Assembly (NCBI RefSeq): GCF_026151335.1
Contig: NZ_JAMQPP010000011.1
From: Leptospira_A soteropolitanensis
Lineage (GTDB): Bacteria > Spirochaetota > Leptospiria > Leptospirales > Leptospiraceae
Length of the DNA stretch: 64,000 nt
Direction: 5' to 3' (one strand)
Of the stretch, positions 60,686 to 64,000 are shown piece by piece; within the stretch, counting starts at the first letter, position 1; the number at the start of each line of letters is the position of its first letter. A program made the position numbers and the translations under genes. Below the pieces are notes generated by a model. That model was not told the DNA's origin. It saw only the letters and a program-made list of their open reading frames with translations, and made no database searches.

Positions 60686-63505
60686 CTAATGGGCTTCATC
60701 CCAGTTACCGCCAAACTTTCCTTGGGCGACAATAGGAACTTTCAACTTCATTGCAGATTCCATTTCTTCTTTTGCCATTTGATAAAATTCTTTTTTTTCC
60801 TTTGGGTCTACTTCAAACACTAGTTCGTCATGTACCTGTAAGAGAAGTTTTGAACGAAAAGATTCTTTTTTGATTTTTTTATCAATTTGAATCATGGCAA
60901 GTTTGATCATGTCCGCAGAAGTCCCTTGGATTGGTGAATTGATTGCTACGCGCTTTGCTGCTTCACTTGCCATTTTATGTTTAGAATGAATGTCAGGAAG
61001 GTAACGTCTACGCCCAAGTAATGTTTCTACATAGCCGTGTTCTTTGCAGAACTCTACAATTTCTTCCATATAAGTGCCAACGCCTTTGTATGTGGCAAAA
61101 TATTTTTCTATAAATTCTTTTGCTTCTTTGCGGCTGATTTTTAGGTTATTGGAAAGGCCAAAGGACGTGACTCCATAGATCACAGAAAAGTTTACTACTT
61201 TGGCTTTGTTTCGCATATCGGTAGTTACTTGGTCTTCTGGCACTCCAAAGATTCCAGCCGCAGTCCGTTTGTGAATATCAGCACCCGATTTGTAAGCATT
61301 TATCATTTGTGGGTCATTGGCAAAATGAGCCATGATCCGAAGTTCGATTTGGCTATAATCTAACGAAAGAATTTCGTATCCCTTTTTGGCTACAAAACCT
61401 TTTCTAAGTAATCGACCTTCCTCATCTTTAATAGGGATATTCTGTAAGTTTGGGTTTGTAGAAGATAACCTACCGGTAGCGGCAATCGTTTGATTATAAC
61501 TTGTATGGATACGTCCCGTTTTGGGATTGATCAGAGTAGGTAATGTATCTGTATAAGTGGATTTGAGTTTTGAGAATTTTCGAATCTCTAACAAGTGGTC
61601 AATGATGGGATGAGTTCCTTGGAGAGATTCCAATACGGAATGATCTGTTGAATATCCAGTTTGTGTTTTTTTCTCTGCGGGGAGTCGTAAATCTTCGAAT
61701 AAAACTGTTTGTAGTTCTTTTGTTGAGTTGATGTTGAATGGTCTTCCCGCAAAAAAATGGATATTTTTTTCATGTTCTTTGATCTTGGTTTCGAAGATTT
61801 TGGAAAGTGATTCAAAGTATCCTGGTTCGACAGCAATTCCTTCAAATTCCATGTCAGCGAGCGCCTGTAATATGGGCATTTCGATATCGAAAAAAAGTTT
61901 TTTGTGGATACCTTCTTCCATTTTTGGTGCAAGAACATTGAAAAGCTGCAACGTGATATCAGCATCTTCGCAGGCATACTCGGAAACCTTTTCTGGATCA
62001 ACATCATATAGGTTTTGTTTTTTTTTGCCAGTACCAACCAATTCTTCGTAAGTGATTGTTTTGTAGTTCAAGTAGTCAACGGCCATATCATCCATGTTAT
62101 GGCGGCGTTCTCCGGGATTTAGGAGGTAAGAAGCAAGCATGGTATCGAAATGGATTCCGGAAAGCTCCACGCCGTAATTCCGTAATACTAACAAATCATA
62201 TTTAATGTTTTGTCCCACTTTTTTCCATTTGGGATCGGTAAACATTGGTTTTAAAACAGAGAGTCCTTCTTCAGGTGAAGGAAGAAGGTGACTATAGATG
62301 GATTCTGGATGAGAGAAGGCAATATAGTAGCCAACGCCTGGTTCCTGCGAGAAGGAAACGCCAAGTAACTCCGCAAGCATTGGATCTTGGGAAGTAGTTT
62401 CTGTATCTACAGAAATTGCTTTTTTTGGATCGAGTTTTGCGACTATTTTTTTTAGTTCATCCAAAGTTTGGATTCGTTTGTAATTTTTTTTGGTAACCGC
62501 AGAACCTTTGTTTGGTTTTTTTTCGGTCTCAGTGTCGATTACATCTTTAGAATTTTTTTTGCCTTTTTTGATAGGTTCTTGTTCTGCACTTTTTTCTTTG
62601 GAGTCTCCATCACTTACAATCGGAATACCTGCTTGTTTGGCAAGGTCACGATGAAGGACATTATAACCTTCGTCTTTGAAATACTGAACCTTTGCTGGAT
62701 CATGGTAGTTCGGTAGTTTGAGATCACTTTTTTTGATATCGAGTTTGAGGTTTGTAACTATGGTTGCCAATTTTCTGGATAGAAATGCATTATCTTTGTC
62801 AGCAGCTAACTTATCTATAAGTGATTTGTTTTTTACCTGATCTAGTTTTTTATAAATGGTTTCTAAGTTTCCAAATTCTTGAATGAGTTTAGCAGCTCCT
62901 TTTTCGCCCACACCTTTGACACCAGGAATATTATCAGATGCGTCTCCGAGGAGTCCCATATAATCAGGCACTTGTTCTTTGGTGATTCCGATATTAGTTT
63001 CTACCCATTTAGGATCAATTTTTTCAAATTCGGAAACTCCGCGTTTGCCACGTAACATGTGTATATTTTTATCTAGGACTTGGTATAAATCTTTATCACT
63101 TGAAAGAATAACGATTTCTTCAAAATCTTTTCCAAACTTTTTGCATAAGGATCCAATGATATCGTCTGCTTCGATACCATCTATTTTATACATGGGAAAT
63201 TCTAAAGCTTTTAACATCTCATAGATTGTATGGATCTGAGGTTTTAGATCCTCTGGCATTGGTTTTCTATGGGCTTTGTAGTCTTCATATAAGTCGTTTC
63301 TTTCGAGTCTTGTCCCGGGATCAAATGTAAAGGCAATATGGGTTACTTTTTCATCTTGGAGGAGTTTAAATAACATCCGCCAAAACCCAAATACAGCACC
63401 ACTGGGAAGACCTGTTTTGGAGTTTGTGAGATTAGAAGCAGCAAAAGCAAAATAGGCTCGGAAAGCCAAAGCATGGCCATCAATGATAAGAAGTCTTCCA
63501 CTCAT
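60686..63505 (-). CDS. polA: DNA polymerase I
   Basis: A 939-residue PolA. 5'-3' exonuclease domain (1-290: FTFDPGTRLERNDLYEDYKAHR, DASDNIPGVKGVGEKGA); a charged Lys/Glu-rich linker (about 297-345); 3'-5' exonuclease domain (345-530) with active-site ISVDTETT (DxE) and YACEDADITLQL (proofreading likely active); polymerase domain (560-939) with LSLDYSQIELRIMAHF, RRYLPDI and LLQVHDELVFEV. It handles Okazaki-fragment processing and repair synthesis. It overlaps the upstream glycosyltransferase gene by 4 bases. Confidence 0.97.
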   Translation of the reverse strand: MSGRLLIIDGHALAFRAYFAFAASNLTNSKTGLPSGAVFGFWRMLFKLLQDEKVTHIAFTFDPGTRLERNDLYEDYKAHRKPMPEDLKPQIHTIYEMLKALEFPMYKIDGIEADDIIGSLCKKFGKDFEEIVILSSDKDLYQVLDKNIHMLRGKRGVSEFEKIDPKWVETNIGITKEQVPDYMGLLGDASDNIPGVKGVGEKGAAKLIQEFGNLETIYKKLDQVKNKSLIDKLAADKDNAFLSRKLATIVTNLKLDIKKSDLKLPNYHDPAKVQYFKDEGYNVLHRDLAKQAGIPIVSDGDSKEKSAEQEPIKKGKKNSKDVIDTETEKKPNKGSAVTKKNYKRIQTLDELKKIVAKLDPKKAISVDTETTSQDPMLAELLGVSFSQEPGVGYYIAFSHPESIYSHLLPSPEEGLSVLKPMFTDPKWKKVGQNIKYDLLVLRNYGVELSGIHFDTMLASYLLNPGERRHNMDDMAVDYLNYKTITYEELVGTGKKKQNLYDVDPEKVSEYACEDADITLQLFNVLAPKMEEGIHKKLFFDIEMPILQALADMEFEGIAVEPGYFESLSKIFETKIKEHEKNIHFFAGRPFNINSTKELQTVLFEDLRLPAEKKTQTGYSTDHSVLESLQGTHPIIDHLLEIRKFSKLKSTYTDTLPTLINPKTGRIHTSYNQTIAATGRLSSTNPNLQNIPIKDEEGRLLRKGFVAKKGYEILSLDYSQIELRIMAHFANDPQMINAYKSGADIHKRTAAGIFGVPEDQVTTDMRNKAKVVNFSVIYGVTSFGLSNNLKISRKEAKEFIEKYFATYKGVGTYMEEIVEFCKEHGYVETLLGRRRYLPDIHSKHKMASEAAKRVAINSPIQGTSADMIKLAMIQIDKKIKKESFRSKLLLQVHDELVFEVDPKEKKEFYQMAKEEMESAMKLKVPIVAQGKFGGNWDEAH

Positions 63506-64000
63506 ATTGCTTCTCCGTACAATGCATCTCCTAAAAAGGAATAATAGATGAGTTTTGTTTTTTCAACTGTTTTGGTAACAGAAAATCGTTTTACTGAAGT
63601 TTTGTTAAAAGCACCGAACTTGGTTCTTAATTCTTCTGAAGCAACTAGTTTGTCCAAACCTTGTGCAATACTTTCTGAATCTCCCACCGAACAGACGTAA
63701 GCTCCTTCGTTGTGGTCCAACATTTCGCCGATTCCACCACCGTTGGTAGCAACAATGGGAAGGGCTGATGCCATTGCGTCTAAAACTGATGTTCCAAGAC
63801 CTTCTTCTTTAGAAGTGAGTGTAAAGATATCAAATAATGAGAGTAGGGCAGGAATATCCTTACGGTATCCAGTAAAAATCACTTTGTCTTTGATTCCTAA
63901 TAGATCTACTTGTGTTTTTAATTTGTGTTCTAACTTACCTTCCCCAACGATCATTAACCGGAAGTCTACATTCGTTCTCATTTTTGAGATCGCGTTGAGT
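63502..64000 (-). CDS. GT4-family glycosyltransferase, partial
   Basis: The C-terminal part (about 166 residues) of a GT4/GT-B glycosyltransferase; the frame runs off the window at 64000. Visible are LMIVGEGKLEHKLK, VIFTGYRKDIPALLSLFDIFTLTSKEEGLGTSVLDAMASALPIVATNGGGIGEML. The EGLG..VLDAMA motif (EX7E type) holds the nucleotide-sugar phosphate. The acceptor is unknown; surface polysaccharide or lipopolysaccharide is likely. It overlaps polA by 4 bases. Confidence 0.88.
   Translation of the reverse strand, partial: LNAISKMRTNVDFRLMIVGEGKLEHKLKTQVDLLGIKDKVIFTGYRKDIPALLSLFDIFTLTSKEEGLGTSVLDAMASALPIVATNGGGIGEMLDHNEGAYVCSVGDSESIAQGLDKLVASEELRTKFGAFNKTSVKRFSVTKTVEKTKLIYYSFLGDALYGEAI

Overview
The window looks like chromosomal DNA of a Leptospira species, more likely from the saprophytic or low-virulence clades. 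Reasons: low GC, many short lipoproteins with relaxed spirochaete lipoboxes (LLNC, VLNC, FVTC), tandem DUF1554 lipoproteins, several 7TMR-DISM/GAF receptors ending in histidine kinase or adenylate cyclase domains, and a complete lpxD and polA. Genus is inferred from content; no search was run.

Layout. 1-2224: the end of an IS3-family element has cut off the 5' part of a DUF1554 gene, and the next tandem copy is split by a frameshift exactly at an A AAA AAC heptamer. 2247-4335: a PadR-type operon (flavodoxin-like oxidoreductase, MEST-like alpha/beta hydrolase, PadR regulator) behind a large palindromic operator. 4462-10573: a THI5/NMT1-type binding domain fused to a histidine kinase, an AlkC-like DNA glycosylase, two paralogous lipoproteins, a PHB-depolymerase-type esterase and a short-chain dehydrogenase. 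10574-21656, all on the minus strand: two GAF-linked class III cyclases (one intact, one degenerate), a membrane LuxR-type regulator, an M23/SH3 peptidase, a periplasmic ankyrin protein and two stand-alone cyclic-nucleotide-binding proteins, which together look like a cAMP neighbourhood. 21706-29446: a spore-photoproduct-lyase-like radical SAM protein overlapping a nucleosidase, glutathione peroxidase, a ChaN-like protein, a PBP1 with an N-terminal zinc ribbon, and small envelope proteins.

29655-32617 looks like a lineage-specific patch: small multi-Cys lipoproteins, a putative outer-membrane protein, then a GC-rich 240-bp segment bounded by a 17-bp repeat that runs into the 3' end of tRNA-Tyr, followed by tRNA-Thr. 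32702-43776: a half transketolase, a SirB1-like protein, polyprenyl synthase, a 7TMR-DISM histidine kinase, a ClC channel, and a cluster of retropepsin-like protease, transglutaminase-7TM protein and RimK-like ATP-grasp ligase. 43794-49979: a DUF6580-like membrane protein, mazG, lpxD (start region can fold over its ribosome-binding site), DoxX behind a perfect palindrome, a RibD-C reductase plus BFD-type ferredoxin, and a UMF1-type transporter.

50006-64000: a WYL regulator / DUF2779 nuclease-like / HSL-type esterase operon, lipoproteins, a haem oxygenase plus MFS operon preceded by a Fur-box-like site, a PiT phosphate permease with an OlsB-like acyltransferase, an SRAP-family protein, polA, and the end of a GT4 glycosyltransferase. 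No rRNA, CRISPR array or complete prophage was seen. The strongest candidates for something new are the slippery-site DUF1554 gene, the active/degenerate cyclase pair beside stand-alone cNMP receptors, the protease/transglutaminase/ATP-grasp cluster, and the repeat-bounded insert at tRNA-Tyr.
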